From Mesorhizobium ventifaucium (GTDB taxonomy: Bacteria > Pseudomonadota > Alphaproteobacteria > Rhizobiales > Rhizobiaceae): a stretch of 64,000 bases of DNA. The notes beneath the pieces were generated by a model, which did no database searches, had not been told where the DNA came from, and saw nothing but the letters and a program-made list of their open reading frames with translations. Shown here piece after piece: positions 48,576-59,768 of this stretch (positions are counted from its first letter, which is position 1; every line of letters starts with the position of its first letter). Both the position numbers and the translations under genes were made by a program. The DNA lies in NCBI RefSeq assembly GCF_935822925.1, contig NZ_CAKXZS010000023.1:186001-250000 (forward strand), written 5' to 3'.

Positions 48576-49743
48576 GAGACCGCTGAAGATCGCCATCGTC
48601 GCCGGGGAGGAATCCGGCGATCTGCTTGGCGCCGACATCGTAGAGGCGCTCAAGCGCGCGACCGGCCGCGAGGTTCGGCTAGTCGGCATTGGCGGCCGGC
48701 ATTTGCAGGCACTCGGCCTCACGCCGCTGTTCGACGGCGGCGAGATCGCTCTGATGGGATTGAGCGCCATCCTGCGCGATCTGCCGCGCCTGATACGACG
48801 GATCAGCCAAACGGCCGACACGGTCGCCAATGAAAAGCCCGACTGCCTCATCACCATCGACAGCCCGGATTTTTCGCTGCGCGTGGCGAAAAAGGTGCGT
48901 GCCGCCGATCCGGCAATCCCGATCGTCCACTATGTCTGCCCGAGCGTCTGGGCATGGCGGCCGGGCAGGGCGGTGGCGATGAAATCGTATGTCGACCACA
49001 TCCTCTGCATCCTGCCTTTCGAAGTGAGCGAGCTCGCCCGCCTCGGCGGCCCGACCGGCACCTATGTCGGCCATCGCCTTACGCACGATCCGGGCGTGCT
49101 CGGCGCCGCCAAGGCGCAAAGCCTGCCGCGCGACCTGTCCGACGATCGTGTGAAGTCGCTGCTTGTGCTGCCCGGCTCGCGCCGCGGCGAGGTGCGACGG
49201 CTGGCCAGCCCGTTCGGCAAGACGATCTCGATCCTGCGTGCGCGCGGACACCGCTTGCGCCTGCTGTTGCCGACGGTGCCGCATGTCGCCGACCTGGTCA
49301 GGGCTTCGGTCGCATGCTGGGACGAGAAGCCGGAGATCATCCTTGATCCCGAGCGCAAATGGCAGGCCTTCGGCAAGGCCGATGCAGCGCTGATCGCATC
49401 GGGAACGGTGTCGCTGGAACTGGCACTGTCGGGTGTGCCGATGATCTCCTGCTACCGGCTCGATCCGGTCATGCGGATGGCCCAACGCCTTGTCACCGTA
49501 TGGAGCGCCGCCTTGCCCAATCTCATCGCCGACCGCCCGATCGTGCCGGAAAGCTACAACGAATTTGTGCGGCCGCACTATCTGGCGCGGCAGTTGGAGG
49601 CGCTGTTTTCCGACACCCCCTATCGCGCATGGCAGAAGGACGGTTTTGCCGAGGTGGCCAGACGCATGGCCGTCGACAGACCGTCCGGCGACATCGCTGC
49701 CGGGGTTGTGATGGGGTACATCAAGAAAGTGAGTAGGGAGTAG
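48565..49743 (+). CDS. lpxB: Lipid-A-disaccharide synthase
   Basis: A 392-residue GT19 glycosyltransferase: LKIAIVAGEESGDLLGADIV, IDSPDFSLRVAKKVR, VHYVCPSVWAWRPGRA, LLVLPGSRRGEVRRL and the C-terminal PNLIADRPIVPE. It joins lipid X and UDP-diacylglucosamine. It is the last gene of the lpx set. Its stop codon lies inside a GAGTAGG tandem repeat. Confidence 0.96.
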   Translation: MATERPLKIAIVAGEESGDLLGADIVEALKRATGREVRLVGIGGRHLQALGLTPLFDGGEIALMGLSAILRDLPRLIRRISQTADTVANEKPDCLITIDSPDFSLRVAKKVRAADPAIPIVHYVCPSVWAWRPGRAVAMKSYVDHILCILPFEVSELARLGGPTGTYVGHRLTHDPGVLGAAKAQSLPRDLSDDRVKSLLVLPGSRRGEVRRLASPFGKTISILRARGHRLRLLLPTVPHVADLVRASVACWDEKPEIILDPERKWQAFGKADAALIASGTVSLELALSGVPMISCYRLDPVMRMAQRLVTVWSAALPNLIADRPIVPESYNEFVRPHYLARQLEALFSDTPYRAWQKDGFAEVARRMAVDRPSGDIAAGVVMGYIKKVSRE

Positions 49744-49809
49744 GGAGTAGGGAGTAGAAAGCAGTGAGAAGCCAAGCGCCCCCTTTACTACTCACCACTC
49801 ACTACTCAC
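49731..49809. repeat. GAGTAGG tandem repeats at both converging gene ends (lpxB and gltA)
   Basis: GAGTAGG is repeated four times at 49731-49757, covering the lpxB TAG at 49741-49743. On the other side CTACTCAC occurs at 49788-49795 and 49802-49809, immediately before the gltA stop complement. Read on the gltA strand this is again GTGAGTAG repeated. The two halves can pair into a long imperfect hairpin that could end transcription from both sides. Confidence 0.88.
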
Positions 49810-51138
49810 TCATCTCTTGGCAATCGGCACATAATCCCGCTCCGGCGCACCTGTATAGAGCTGGCGCGGGCGGCCGATCTTCTGGTGCGGATCCTCGATC
49901 ATCTCTTTCCACTGCGCGATCCAGCCGACGGTGCGGGCGACCGCGAACAGCACGGTGAACATGGTGGTGGGGAAGCCCAGCGCCTTCAGCGTGATGCCGG
50001 AATAGAAATCGACGTTCGGATATAGCTTCTTCTCGATGAAATAGGAATCGGTCAGAGCGATCCTTTCCAGTTCCATGGCGATGTCGAGCAGCGGATCGTC
50101 CTTGATGCCGAGTTCGCCCAAGACCTCATGTGCGGTCTTCTGCATGATCTTGGCGCGCGGATCGTAGTTTTTGTAGACGCGGTGGCCAAAGCCCATCAAT
50201 CGGAACGGGTCGTTCTTATCCTTGGCGCGGGCGATGAATTCCGGGATGTGGTCGACATGGCCGATCTCGCCCAGCATGTTCAAGGCTGCCTCGTTGGCGC
50301 CGCCATGGGCCGGTCCCCACAGGCAGGCGATGCCGGCGGCGATGCAGGCGAATGGATTGGCGCCCGACGAGCCGGCGAGGCGAACGGTCGAGGTCGAGGC
50401 GTTCTGCTCGTGATCGGCGTGCAGGATGAAGATGCGCTCCATCGCACGCGCCAGCACCGGGTTGATCTTGTATTCCTCGCACGGCACGGCAAAACACATA
50501 TGCAGGAAGTTGGCCGCGAAATTCAGCTCGTTCTTCGGGTAAATGAAGGGCTGGCCGATGTGATATTTGTAAGCCATTGCCGCGATCGTTGGCATCTTGG
50601 CGATCAGCCGCATCGACGCGACCATGCGCTGGTAGGGGTCCGAGATGTCGGTGGAATCGTGATAGAAGGCTGACAGCGCGCCGACCACGCCGCACATCAC
50701 CGCCATCGGGTGGGCGTCGCGGCGAAAGCCGGTGAAGAAGCGCGACATCTGCTCGTGCACCATGGTGTGGCGCGTCACCCGGTAGTCGAAATCGTCCTTC
50801 TGCGCCTTGGTCGGCAGTTCGCCGTAGAGCAAGAGATAGCAGACTTCGAGGAAGTCGCCGTGCTCGGCCAACTGGTCGATCGGATAACCGCGATGCAAAA
50901 GGATGCCGGCATCGCCATCGATGAAGGTGATTTCCGACTCGCAGCTTGCCGTCGAAGTGAAGCCGGGATCGTAGGTGAAGGCCCCGGTGGTGCTGTAAAG
51001 CGAGCCGATATCGATCACATCCGGTCCGACCGAGCCGCTTCGCACCTTGAGTTCGTGCGTTTTGCCGGCGAATTCAAGTTTCGCAGTCGACACGTGGGTT
51101 TTGCCGCCAAATTCCATTTTTGTCGCAGCTTCGGACAT
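49810..51138 (-). CDS. gltA: Citrate synthase
   Basis: A 442-residue type II (hexameric family) citrate synthase. The catalytic stretches [35 protein letters not shown] and [17 protein letters not shown] are intact. It condenses acetyl-CoA and oxaloacetate. It is the last gene of the minus strand side converging on lpxB and lies downstream of gltX after a gap of about 170 bases. Confidence 0.98.
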   Translation of the reverse strand: MSEAATKMEFGGKTHVSTAKLEFAGKTHELKVRSGSVGPDVIDIGSLYSTTGAFTYDPGFTSTASCESEITFIDGDAGILLHRGYPIDQLAEHGDFLEVCYLLLYGELPTKAQKDDFDYRVTRHTMVHEQMSRFFTGFRRDAHPMAVMCGVVGALSAFYHDSTDISDPYQRMVASMRLIAKMPTIAAMAYKYHIGQPFIYPKNELNFAANFLHMCFAVPCEEYKINPVLARAMERIFILHADHEQNASTSTVRLAGSSGANPFACIAAGIACLWGPAHGGANEAALNMLGEIGHVDHIPEFIARAKDKNDPFRLMGFGHRVYKNYDPRAKIMQKTAHEVLGELGIKDDPLLDIAMELERIALTDSYFIEKKLYPNVDFYSGITLKALGFPTTMFTVLFAVARTVGWIAQWKEMIEDPHQKIGRPRQLYTGAPERDYVPIAKR

Positions 51139-51312
51139 TGCAAACTCCTTTTGGTTTTCTCATGTCGGCAAAGGCAAAATAGCTGCAACGCAACACGTCG
51201 AAAGTATCGCGCGTTTGCGCCCGCAATTGGATTTGCGTGCCAAATTGGGCCAAGACCTAATGTTGCACTGCGAAACCCACCTTTCAATGCCAATCTTCTT
51301 GGGCCAGTTTTG

Positions 51313-52737
51313 CTAATCGATTTGATCCGCGACGCGCGCCAGGCTTTCCTCGCGGCCAAGCACAGCAAGCACGTCGAACACGCCGGGCGAGGTGCTTTTG
51401 CCGGTGAGCGCGGCGCGCAAAGGTTGGGCCACAGCGCCAAGCTTATGGCCGCCGGCGAGCGCATATTCGCGGATCGCCGCTTCCGCCGCTGCGGCCGTCC
51501 AATCCCCTGAAGTCGCCTTCAGCGCCGCATGGGCGCCCCGCAGGATCTCGCGCGCCTCACCGCCGAGCAGCGCCGCCGCCTTCTCGTCGATCGGCAGCGG
51601 CCGCTCGGCAAACAGGAAGGCGGCACCGTCGACCAACTCGACCAGCGTCTTGGCGCGCTCCTTCAAGCCGGGCAGGGCGGCCAGCAACTGCGCCTTGCGT
51701 GCGTCGTCGAGGCGCGCTGCGATCGCCGGGCCGCCTTCGAGATAGGGCAAGGTGTTGATGAAGATATCTAGCAATTCGGCGTCGTTCATGCGGCGCATAT
51801 GCACGCCGTTCAGCGCCTCGAGCTTGGCGAAGTCGAAGCGGGCGGCCCCTTTGTTGACATCGCCGATGTCAAACCACGCAATCATGTCGGCGATCGACAT
51901 GACCTCATCGTCGCCATGGCTCCAGCCGAGCCGCGCCAGGTAGTTGAGCAGTGCCTCGGGCAGATAGCCCATGGCGCGATACGCTTCGACGCCGAGGGCG
52001 CCGTGCCGCTTCGACAGCTTGGCGCCGTCGGCGCCATGGATCAGCGGGATATGCGACATCGACGGCACGTCCCAGCCCATGGCTCGATAGATCACCATCT
52101 GGCGGGCGGCATTGGTCAGATGGTCGTCGCCGCGGATGATGTGGGTGATGCCCATGTCGTGGTCGTCGACGACGACGGCATGCATATAGGTCGGGTTGCC
52201 GTCCGAGCGCAGGACGATGAAATCGTCGAGATCCTTGTTGGGGAAGCGGACTTCGCCCTGCACGCGGTCATGCACCACCGTCTCGCCGTCGGCAGGCGCC
52301 TTGATGCGGATCGCGCCCTTGGCGCCAACCGGCGCCTCTGACGGGTTGCGGTCGCGCCAGCGGCCGTCATAGCGGGGAGGCAAGCCCTTGGCCCGCGCGC
52401 TCTCGCGCATCGCCTCCAACTCAGCCGGCGTCGCATAGCAGTAATAGGCTTTGCCGAGGCGCACCAGCTCCTCGGCAACCGCGCGGTGGCGCGGCGCGCG
52501 CTCGAACTGCGATACCGGCTCGCCGTCCCAGATGAGGCCGAGCCAGGAGAGCCCATCGAGGATGGCAGCGGTTGCCGCATCGGTCGAACGCTCGCGATCG
52601 GTGTCCTCGATGCGCAGCAGCATCTTGCCGCCAGTGTGTCTCGCATACAGCCAGTTGAACAGCGCCGTGCGCGCCCCGCCAATATGAAGGAAACCGGTGG
52701 GCGAAGGGGCAAAACGGGTGACGACCTTGTCGGACAT
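51313..52737 (-). CDS. gltX: Glutamyl-tRNA synthetase
   Basis: 474 residues starting [21 protein letters not shown] at 52737. The class I signatures are HIGG (HIGH) at 18-21 and KLSKRHG (KMSKS). Upstream open sequence to 52809 is not used. It charges tRNA(Glu) and, because gatCA are present, probably also tRNA(Gln). It is divergent from comEC. Confidence 0.97.
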   Translation of the reverse strand: MSDKVVTRFAPSPTGFLHIGGARTALFNWLYARHTGGKMLLRIEDTDRERSTDAATAAILDGLSWLGLIWDGEPVSQFERAPRHRAVAEELVRLGKAYYCYATPAELEAMRESARAKGLPPRYDGRWRDRNPSEAPVGAKGAIRIKAPADGETVVHDRVQGEVRFPNKDLDDFIVLRSDGNPTYMHAVVVDDHDMGITHIIRGDDHLTNAARQMVIYRAMGWDVPSMSHIPLIHGADGAKLSKRHGALGVEAYRAMGYLPEALLNYLARLGWSHGDDEVMSIADMIAWFDIGDVNKGAARFDFAKLEALNGVHMRRMNDAELLDIFINTLPYLEGGPAIAARLDDARKAQLLAALPGLKERAKTLVELVDGAAFLFAERPLPIDEKAAALLGGEAREILRGAHAALKATSGDWTAAAAEAAIREYALAGGHKLGAVAQPLRAALTGKSTSPGVFDVLAVLGREESLARVADQID

Positions 52738-52840
52738 GGAACTCCCAGGCAAGCGCAGAAAACGGATGTGGTTGCGCGGACTTTCGCGCGTCGCGCGTTC
52801 ATGTAGCATAGGAGGTCAAGGGCGCAAGGGGGCGAACCCT

Positions 52841-55297
52841 ATGGCTGGACCAGGCCGCGGCGTGGACAAGAGCGAGGGCGCGATCACAAGCGTCAGCGAA
52901 CGATCGCTGTTTGCCGACGTTCCTCACGCTGAGCCGCTACCCGTTTCGCTGCCTGCATCGCATCCGGGCATCCAGCCTCTTTCGCCGGACCGCTCCGCGC
53001 CGATACCGGCTCCAATACCCGGGCCTGTCATTCGTTTTCGCCGACAGCTCAGCCATCTTTCACTATCCGGTGTCCGCAACAGCGTGGCCTCGGCAGCCGG
53101 CCTGGAACTCGACCGCGGCGTCGCCTTCCTGCTGGTACCGGTTTTTCTGGCATGCGGGGTGATCGTCTATTTTTCGCTTGCCGTCGAACCGGACTTTGCG
53201 CAGCCCATCGCCGTCGTGGTCCTCACGGCATTGTGTGCGGCCGTCGTGCGCGCACGACGCAAAACGCATTTGTGCTTCATGGCAGCGTTGCTATGCGCGC
53301 TCGGTGTGCTCGCCGCCAAGGTTGAAACCTGGCGCGCCGGAACGCGGATGCTCGGTGCGGAAATCCAGACCCAGCTGACCGGCCGTGTCGTCAGGCTCGA
53401 CCAGATGGCGAACGGCCGGATCAGGCTGACCATCGACGTGATGTCGACCGCCCGGCCGACACTGCGTTATGCACCCGAACGTGTCAGGGTATCGGCACGC
53501 AAGATTCCCGCTGAGATGACCGCAGGCTCGGTGGCAACCGGCTATGTGAGGCTTCTGCCTCCGACTGGCCCGGTCAGACCGGACAGCTATGACTTCTCCT
53601 TTGACAGCTATTTTGCCGGTATCGGTGCCAGTGGCTTTTTCCTCGGCAGTCCAAAGATCGTCGTTTCTGAAAATGCACCGTTAACCGCACGCCTTTCTTC
53701 GTCGATCGAGAAGGCGCGCGAAACCATCGCCGACCACATCAGGGACAGCATCGGCGGTGCCGAGGGGGAGATTGCCGCTGCGCTGATCGTCGGTGTGCGT
53801 GCCGGCATTCCCGAAGAGATAAACGAATCGATGCGGCGCACCGGCATCTACCACATCATCTCCATTTCCGGCCTGCACATGGCGCTTGTCGCCGGCACCG
53901 TCATGGGATTGCTGCGCGGCGGCTTTGCACTGTTTCCCGACTTTTCGTCGCGCCGGCCGGTCAAAAAATATGCGGCTGCCGCCGCACTTTTTTCCATTGC
54001 TGCCTATCTGATTTTTTCCGGTATCGTGGTCGCGGCTGAACGCAGCTTCATCATGCTGGCGGTAATGCTTGTCGCCGTGCTGTTCGACCGGGCGGCACTC
54101 ACCATGCGCAACCTGGCGATTTCGGCGATCGCCGTCATCGTCGTGTCGCCGCACGAGGTGGTCGGCGCAAGCTTCCAGATGTCCTTCGCTGCGACTGCGG
54201 CTCTCGTGGGTGCCTATGCCGGTTGGTCCGACTATCGTGCCGACAAGGCCACGGCGCCGCCACAGCGACGGTCGCCTGTCGCTTTCGTCACGCAAAAACT
54301 CGTCGCTGGGGCAGGCACCATCGCAATGACCTCCATCATTGCCGGCAGCGCCACCGCGCTCTTCGCCATCTGGCACTTCCAGCGCGTCTCGCCGCTCAGC
54401 CTGTTCGCCAATCTGGCTGTCATGCCGATCGTCACGATCGTCATGTTCCTGGCCGTCCTCAGCGCCTTGGCAATGCCTTTCGGCCTCGACGGCCCTTTCC
54501 TCTACATGATGGGCAAGGGACTGACGGCCATGATCGCAATTTCGGGATGGATTTCCGAGCGTTCGCCGATCGATGCAGTCGGACTAATTTCGTTGCAGTC
54601 GGTTCTGCTGGTGACGGTCGCCCTAGTCATCGCCACGATGGCGACGACATGGCTGCGGCTTGCGTCGCTTCCCTTTGCGCTCGCCGGCCTGCTGACGATT
54701 TCCGGGACGCGCACCCCCGACGTGCTGATCTCGGAAGATGCGCATCTGGTGGCGCTGCCGATCGGCGGCGGCGAACTTGCGGTCAACCGGGTGCGTTCGA
54801 ACGAATTCACCACCGACAACTGGAAACATGCGCTGGTTTCAACGACAATCGTCGAGCCGGAGACATTCGAAAAAGGAGATGTCCGGTTCGACATCGCCGA
54901 TCCGGCCGATCTGCCGCCGGGAGCGCCCTTCTCCTGCACTGCCGGCCTGTGCCTCGCCCGGCATCCGTCCGGCGCAATCATCGCGTTCGCCGACGACCGC
55001 AAAACCGCACGACGAGCCTGTGCTTTTTCGGATCTGATCGTCATCGACGATGCCACAGCCTATTACAAACCCTGCCGCAATCCGCTGGTTCTCGTCGTCA
55101 CTAAACGGCAGCTCGCTCGCATGGGCAGTGCCGCCGTCTTTTTCGATCCGTTATCGGCGACGACGCGCGCAGAAATCCGCTTTGCCGTCAGACAGCCATA
55201 CAGGCCCTGGCATGAGCAGCGGAGATTTTCGCGCGAGGCGAGGGGCCTGCCGCCATACCGGAGGGCCGAGAAACCCAAGAAGCCTGCCGCTCAGTAA
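52841..55297 (+). CDS. comEC: ComEC/Rec2 family competence membrane protein
   Basis: 818 residues from ATG 52841. An N-terminal hydrophilic part (1-80) is followed by a DUF4131 region (about 90-290), then the polytopic Competence domain beginning [20 protein letters not shown], with about eight helices. The C-terminal part aligns by position with the metallo-beta-lactamase-like domain but shows no HxHxDH. ComEC forms the inner-membrane channel for single-stranded DNA uptake. Its last bases overlap the convergent lexA end. Confidence 0.92.
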   Translation: MAGPGRGVDKSEGAITSVSERSLFADVPHAEPLPVSLPASHPGIQPLSPDRSAPIPAPIPGPVIRFRRQLSHLSLSGVRNSVASAAGLELDRGVAFLLVPVFLACGVIVYFSLAVEPDFAQPIAVVVLTALCAAVVRARRKTHLCFMAALLCALGVLAAKVETWRAGTRMLGAEIQTQLTGRVVRLDQMANGRIRLTIDVMSTARPTLRYAPERVRVSARKIPAEMTAGSVATGYVRLLPPTGPVRPDSYDFSFDSYFAGIGASGFFLGSPKIVVSENAPLTARLSSSIEKARETIADHIRDSIGGAEGEIAAALIVGVRAGIPEEINESMRRTGIYHIISISGLHMALVAGTVMGLLRGGFALFPDFSSRRPVKKYAAAAALFSIAAYLIFSGIVVAAERSFIMLAVMLVAVLFDRAALTMRNLAISAIAVIVVSPHEVVGASFQMSFAATAALVGAYAGWSDYRADKATAPPQRRSPVAFVTQKLVAGAGTIAMTSIIAGSATALFAIWHFQRVSPLSLFANLAVMPIVTIVMFLAVLSALAMPFGLDGPFLYMMGKGLTAMIAISGWISERSPIDAVGLISLQSVLLVTVALVIATMATTWLRLASLPFALAGLLTISGTRTPDVLISEDAHLVALPIGGGELAVNRVRSNEFTTDNWKHALVSTTIVEPETFEKGDVRFDIADPADLPPGAPFSCTAGLCLARHPSGAIIAFADDRKTARRACAFSDLIVIDDATAYYKPCRNPLVLVVTKRQLARMGSAAVFFDPLSATTRAEIRFAVRQPYRPWHEQRRFSREARGLPPYRRAEKPKKPAAQ

Positions 55298-56028
55298 CGC
55301 CGAATCAATCCGACGAGCTTGCCCTGCACCTTGACCCGGTCCGGCCCGAAGATGCGCGTCTCGTAGGCCGGATTGGCGGCTTCAAGGGCGATCGAGGCGC
55401 CCTTGCGGCGGAACCGCTTCAGCGTCGCCTCCTCCTCGTCGACCAGAGCGACAATGATCTCGCCAGGCTGGGCGGTGTCGGCGTTGCGGATGATGACCGT
55501 ATCGCCGTCGAAAATGCCGGCCTCGATCATCGAATCACCCTTGACCTCCAGCGCGTAATGCGTGCCGCCGGTGATCATGTCCGGTGGCACCGAGATCGAA
55601 TGCGTCTGGTGCTGGATGGCGTCGATCGGCACACCGGCAGCGATGCGGCCCATCACCGGTATGGAGACGGTGGCAACGACGTCGTCGTCATTGCCGGCCG
55701 CACGCATACGTGAAGGCGCCGGCTTGATCTGCCGCCCGATGCCGCCCTGCCCAAGGCTGCCTTGAATGACGCTCGGCGAGAATTTGCGCGCCGCATTGAG
55801 GCCCGGCGCGATCGAATCGGGTAGGCGCAGCACCTCCAGCGCGCGGGCGCGGTTGGGCAGGCGACGAATGAAACCGCGTTCCTCCAGCGCCGTGATCAGC
55901 CGATGGATCCCTGATTTGGAGGCGAGGTCGAGCGCTTCCTTCATCTCGTCGAACGAGGGCGGAATGCCGCTTTCCTTCAGCCGCTCGTGGATGAACATCA
56001 GCAGTTCATGTTGTTTGCGTGTCAGCAT
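55291..56028 (-). CDS. lexA: SOS repressor LexA
   Basis: 245 residues starting [21 protein letters not shown] at 56028. The N-terminal winged helix (1-70) has the alphaproteobacterial [20 protein letters not shown] long linker leads to the cleavage bond A131-G132 (GRIAAGVP), then catalytic S166 ([10 protein letters not shown]) and K204 (ATLKRF). It represses DNA-damage genes and itself. An SOS box lies 50 bases upstream. Confidence 0.97.
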   Translation of the reverse strand: MLTRKQHELLMFIHERLKESGIPPSFDEMKEALDLASKSGIHRLITALEERGFIRRLPNRARALEVLRLPDSIAPGLNAARKFSPSVIQGSLGQGGIGRQIKPAPSRMRAAGNDDDVVATVSIPVMGRIAAGVPIDAIQHQTHSISVPPDMITGGTHYALEVKGDSMIEAGIFDGDTVIIRNADTAQPGEIIVALVDEEEATLKRFRRKGASIALEAANPAYETRIFGPDRVKVQGKLVGLIRRY

Positions 56029-56077
56029 CGCGACCCCCAACAGAATCAGAAAAACAAACCCAGAACAAACACTATCT

Positions 56078-56092
56078 GTTCCAGTTGTGTTC
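56078..56092 (-). promoter_or_regulatory. SOS box (LexA operator) of lexA
   Basis: GTTCCAGTTGTGTTC fits the alphaproteobacterial SOS box GTTC-N7-GTTC exactly. It lies in the lexA promoter region, 50 bases upstream of the start, so it should mediate autorepression. The divergent arrangement with moeA (both minus) leaves lexA as its only evident target. Confidence 0.9.
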
Positions 56093-56132
56093 CGCAACCA
56101 TTTAAAGTTTAATGAATGCGTTGACGTTTTGT

Positions 56133-57338
56133 TCAGCGTAGCATCAGCACGCTGCAGGCGGCGCCGGCTGTGGCTGCGGCTGCGAATGGCTCGCGCACGA
56201 TCAGTCCGTTGGCGTCGGCCAGAATTCTGAGCATCGAGGAATCCTGGATACTGAACGGCGTTGCCTCAAGCGTGCCAGCTTCTTCCTTCACCACCGCGCG
56301 TACATAGTCTTGCCTGAGATCGTTGGCCGGCATGGCGGCGCCGAGCCGCGCCTGACGCAGGTTCTGGCGGAAGGCGCGGCCGCCGAGCCGCGCCAGCAGC
56401 GGCTTCAGAAAGAGCTGCGTGCAGACCAGGCTCGCCACCGGATTGCCGGGCAGGCCGAGGCAGCGGATGCCGCCCAGCCGCCCGAACATCAGTGGCTTGC
56501 CGGGCCGCATGGCGATTTTCCAGAAATCGAGCGCCATGCCCTCGCCGGTCAGCTCGTCATGGACGAGGTCGTGGTCGCCGACCGAGGCGCCGCCCAGCGT
56601 GACGATGACGTCAGCGCCTGCGTCGACCGCTTTTTTCACCAGCGCGGCGATCGCCTCCTTGCGGTCGGGGGCGATGCCGAGATCGAGTGCGCTGGCGCCG
56701 ACCGAGCGGGCCGCGGCGGCGATGCCATAGGCATTGGAGGAGATGATCTGGTCGGGGCCAAGGTCGCTGCCCGGCGGCAGCAACTCGTCGCCGGTGGCGA
56801 TGATGGCGACCAGCGGCCGTTTCACTACGCTGACCTGCTGATGGTTGGCCGACGCCGCCAGCGACAATGCCGCCGGATCAAGCAGGCGGCCTTTCTCCAG
56901 CAGCACGTCGCCCTGCGAGAAATCGAGCCCGAGGCGGCGGATGTTGCGGCCTTCGACCGTCGACACGGTCACTTCGACCATGCCGCCGCCGAGGTCGCGG
57001 ACATTCTCCTGGATGACGACGGTGTCGGCGCCTGCGGGGAGCGGCGCGCCGGTGAAGATGCGCACGGCCTGCGCCGGGCCGACTGTTCCGGCAAAGCCGC
57101 GTCCGGCCGCCGCCATGCCAATCACCGAAAGTCTCGCGGGCACGGGCGCGACATCATCGGCCCGCACGGCATAGCCGTCCATGGCTGACGCGTTGAATGG
57201 CGGCTGGGTGCGGAGCGCCATGAGCGGCTCCGACAACACGCGGTCGGCGGCGTCCATCAGGCTGACGCTTTCAGCCTGCAAGGGCGCAGCATCCTCAAGC
57301 AGGCGCTCGAGCGCCTCGGCGACCGGAAGCAGCGCCAT
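56133..57338 (-). CDS. moeA: Molybdopterin molybdotransferase
   Basis: 401 residues. MoeA inserts molybdate into adenylated molybdopterin. Readable parts are the N-terminal [72 protein letters not shown] and [26 protein letters not shown] (seen in parts). It overlaps the moaC stop by one base. lexA lies downstream on the same strand. Confidence 0.95.
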   Translation of the reverse strand: MALLPVAEALERLLEDAAPLQAESVSLMDAADRVLSEPLMALRTQPPFNASAMDGYAVRADDVAPVPARLSVIGMAAAGRGFAGTVGPAQAVRIFTGAPLPAGADTVVIQENVRDLGGGMVEVTVSTVEGRNIRRLGLDFSQGDVLLEKGRLLDPAALSLAASANHQQVSVVKRPLVAIIATGDELLPPGSDLGPDQIISSNAYGIAAAARSVGASALDLGIAPDRKEAIAALVKKAVDAGADVIVTLGGASVGDHDLVHDELTGEGMALDFWKIAMRPGKPLMFGRLGGIRCLGLPGNPVASLVCTQLFLKPLLARLGGRAFRQNLRQARLGAAMPANDLRQDYVRAVVKEEAGTLEATPFSIQDSSMLRILADANGLIVREPFAAAATAGAACSVLMLR

Positions 57339-57835
57339 TATTGGCCTGGCCCCTGGGCATCCGCCTTGTAGTCGCCGGATTTGCCGCCGGTCTTTTCCAC
57401 CAGCCTGATGCCGGAGATCGCCATGCCGCGATCGACCGCCTTGGCCATATCATAGATGGTCAGGCAGGCGACCGAGACGGCGGTCAGCGCTTCCATTTCG
57501 ACGCCGGTCTTGCCGGTGACGCGGGCCAGCGCCGTGACCTTCAGGCCGGGCAGCGTCGCTTCAGGTTCGATGTCTACCGATATCCTGGTCAACAGCAGCG
57601 GATGGCAGAGCGGGATCAGCTCATGCGTCCTCTTGGCCGCCATGATGCCGGCGATGCGCGCCGTGCCCAGCACGTCGCCTTTCTTGGCATCGCCGTCGAG
57701 AATCATTTTCAGCGTTTCGGGTCGCATCGCGACAAGACCTTCGGCGATTGCCGTGCGGGTCGTCTCCGCCTTGTCGCCGACATCGACCATATTGGCTTCG
57801 CCTTCCGCGCCAAGATGGGTGAGGGCGGCCGACAT
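57338..57835 (-). CDS. moaC: Cyclic pyranopterin monophosphate synthase
   Basis: 165 residues starting [19 protein letters not shown] at 57835, with AAGGTGACC upstream. The family motifs [31 protein letters not shown] and [20 protein letters not shown] are intact. With MoaA it makes cPMP from GTP. The moaC-moeA pair lies directly after trpC in the same direction. Confidence 0.96.
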   Translation of the reverse strand: MSAALTHLGAEGEANMVDVGDKAETTRTAIAEGLVAMRPETLKMILDGDAKKGDVLGTARIAGIMAAKRTHELIPLCHPLLLTRISVDIEPEATLPGLKVTALARVTGKTGVEMEALTAVSVACLTIYDMAKAVDRGMAISGIRLVEKTGGKSGDYKADAQGPGQ

Positions 57836-57901
57836 CGTCAGGTCACCTTGGAGCGACGTGCGTCCGTTTGGACGCACCAAGTACGCTCTAACGCTTTGTT
57901 T

Positions 57902-58753
57902 CTATGCATCATGCTCTCCGAAAATCGATTCCGATTGTAGGGCAGATGCATTGGCGGGCGCCTTGCCCGTCAAAAGCAGGTGCGTCGCAGTGGCCACGTC
58001 CTGTTGCCGCATCAGGCTCTCGCCGACGAGGAAAGTGCCAATGTCGCTCCGTTCCAGCCTGCGGCAGTCTTCATGCGAGAAGATACCGCTCTCGCTGACC
58101 AGCAGCCGGTCGGCCGGCACCATCGCCGCGAGCCGCTCCGATGTCTCGATGCTGGTTTCGAACGTCCGGAGATTGCGGTTGTTGATGCCGATCAGCCGCG
58201 ACGACAGTTTCAGCGCGCGTTCCGTCTCGGCCTCGTCATGCACCTCGACCAGGGCATCCATGCCGAGCTCGAAAGCCGTCGTTTCGAGTTCCCTGGCCAC
58301 GGCGTCATCGACGCTCGCCATGATGATCAGGATGGCGTCCGCGCCCCACGCACGGGCCTCGAACACCTGATAAGGATCGAACAGAAAATCCTTGCGCAAA
58401 GCCGGCAATGTCACGGCGCTGCGCGCATCGGTGAGGAATTCAGGCGCCCCCTGGAAAGACGGCGCATCGGTCAGCACCGAGAGGCAGGCAGCCCCACCTT
58501 TGGCATAGGCCCTGGCCAGCGCCGGCGGATCGAAATCGGCGCGGATCAGGCCCTTGGACGGGCTCGCCTTCTTGATCTCGGCGATCAGCGCGAAACTGCC
58601 GGATTTGCGTTTGGCTTCAAGGGCCGAGAGAAAGCCGCGTGGTGCGTCGGTAGCCTTTGCCCGTGCCGCGATTTCGGCAAGCGGCACCCGCGCCTTCGCC
58701 GCCGCGATCTCGTCGCGCTTGTAGGCTTCGATCTTGCGCAGGATATCAGACAC
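57902..58753 (-). CDS. trpC: Indole-3-glycerol phosphate synthase
   Basis: A 283-residue TIM barrel: [53 protein letters not shown] and [17 protein letters not shown]. The start is GTG at 58753, four bases after the trpD stop, giving [16 protein letters not shown]. The last 12 or so residues ([12 protein letters not shown]) are encoded by a palindromic repeat element and are not part of the enzyme family. Confidence 0.95.
   Translation of the reverse strand: MSDILRKIEAYKRDEIAAAKARVPLAEIAARAKATDAPRGFLSALEAKRKSGSFALIAEIKKASPSKGLIRADFDPPALARAYAKGGAACLSVLTDAPSFQGAPEFLTDARSAVTLPALRKDFLFDPYQVFEARAWGADAILIIMASVDDAVARELETTAFELGMDALVEVHDEAETERALKLSSRLIGINNRNLRTFETSIETSERLAAMVPADRLLVSESGIFSHEDCRRLERSDIGTFLVGESLMRQQDVATATHLLLTGKAPANASALQSESIFGEHDA
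57905..57950. repeat. Dispersed palindromic element, copy 3, inside the trpC 3' end
   Basis: TGCATC (57905-57910) pairs with GATGCA (57945-57950), and the core TCCGAAAATCGATTC lies between. Length is 46 bases. It begins at the trpC stop codon and provides the final codons and stop of trpC on the minus strand. Confidence 0.88.
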
Positions 58754-58757
58754 GGCG

Positions 58758-59768
58758 CTATCCGTTCGAAATCTCGACCAGCCGGTCAAGCACTTTCAGC
58801 GCCCGGCCGCTGTCGATGGCTTGCGCCGCCGTCGCCATGCCATCGGCAAGCGTCGTCGCCTTTCCCGCCACCACCAGTCCGGCGCCGGCGTTCATCAGCA
58901 CCGTATCGCGAAAGGCGCCGGCAGCGCCGCCCAGCATGTCGCGCAGCGCCTGGGCGTTGTAGGCGGCATCGCCGCCGCGCAATTCGTCCTTGGTATGCCG
59001 CTTCAGCCCGACCGCTTCCGGGGTCAGCGTAAAGCTGCGGATCTCGCCGCCGACCAGTTCGGCGACTTGGGTTTCGCCGGTGGTGGTGATCTCGTCATAG
59101 CCGTCGCCATGGGCGACCCAGGCGTGGTCGGCGCCCAGTGCCTTCAACGTCTCGGCCACCGGCATGATCCATTCCGGCAAGAAGACGCCAACCATCTGCC
59201 TGACGACACCAGCCGGATTGGAGAGCGGGCCAAGCAGGTTGAAGATTGTGCGGGTGCCGAGCTCGACGCGGATCGGGCCGACATGCTTCATCGCCGGATG
59301 ATGCGCCGGCGCGAACATGAAGCCGACGCCTGCGTCGTGGATGCAGCGGCCGATCGTTTCCGGCGGGATGTCGAGCTTGACGCCGAGCGCGGTCAGCACG
59401 TCGGCGGCGCCGGTCTGCGAGGATAGTCCGCGATTGCCGTGCTTGGCCACCGGGACGCCGCAGGCGGCGATGACGAAGGCGGATGCGGTCGAGATGTTGA
59501 CGCTGTGCGAATTGTCGCCGCCGGTGCCGACGATGTCGATGGCGCCAGCCGGCGCGTCGACGCGCAGCATCTTGGCGCGCATGGTGGCGACGGCGCCGGA
59601 AATCTCGCTCACCGTCTCGCCGCGCACGCGCAGCGCCATCAGGAAGCCGCCGATCTGGCCGGGCGTGGCGTCGCCCGACATGATGATGTCGAAGGCATCG
59701 CGCGCTTCCTCGAAGGAAAGCGAGCTGCCGGCGGCGACCTTGGCGATATGGGTCTTGAGCGCGCTCAT
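58758..59768 (-). CDS. trpD: Anthranilate phosphoribosyltransferase
   Basis: 336 residues. PRPP-binding motifs [19 protein letters not shown] and [21 protein letters not shown] are intact, followed by [24 protein letters not shown] (seen in parts). Second step of tryptophan synthesis. It overlaps the ppiD stop by 4 bases and leads into trpC. trpE/G are not in the window. Confidence 0.97.
   Translation of the reverse strand: MSALKTHIAKVAAGSSLSFEEARDAFDIIMSGDATPGQIGGFLMALRVRGETVSEISGAVATMRAKMLRVDAPAGAIDIVGTGGDNSHSVNISTASAFVIAACGVPVAKHGNRGLSSQTGAADVLTALGVKLDIPPETIGRCIHDAGVGFMFAPAHHPAMKHVGPIRVELGTRTIFNLLGPLSNPAGVVRQMVGVFLPEWIMPVAETLKALGADHAWVAHGDGYDEITTTGETQVAELVGGEIRSFTLTPEAVGLKRHTKDELRGGDAAYNAQALRDMLGGAAGAFRDTVLMNAGAGLVVAGKATTLADGMATAAQAIDSGRALKVLDRLVEISNG

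Noticed and set aside
49731-49809. GAGTAGG array considered as a telomere-like or origin iteron repeat
   Set aside because: It has only four short copies at one gene end with its complement at the opposing gene end. No replication gene or DnaA box cluster is nearby.
56100-56140. A GTTC near 56130 considered as a second SOS box
   Set aside because: No partner GTTC occurs at seven-base spacing. Only 56078-56092 fits the alphaproteobacterial consensus.
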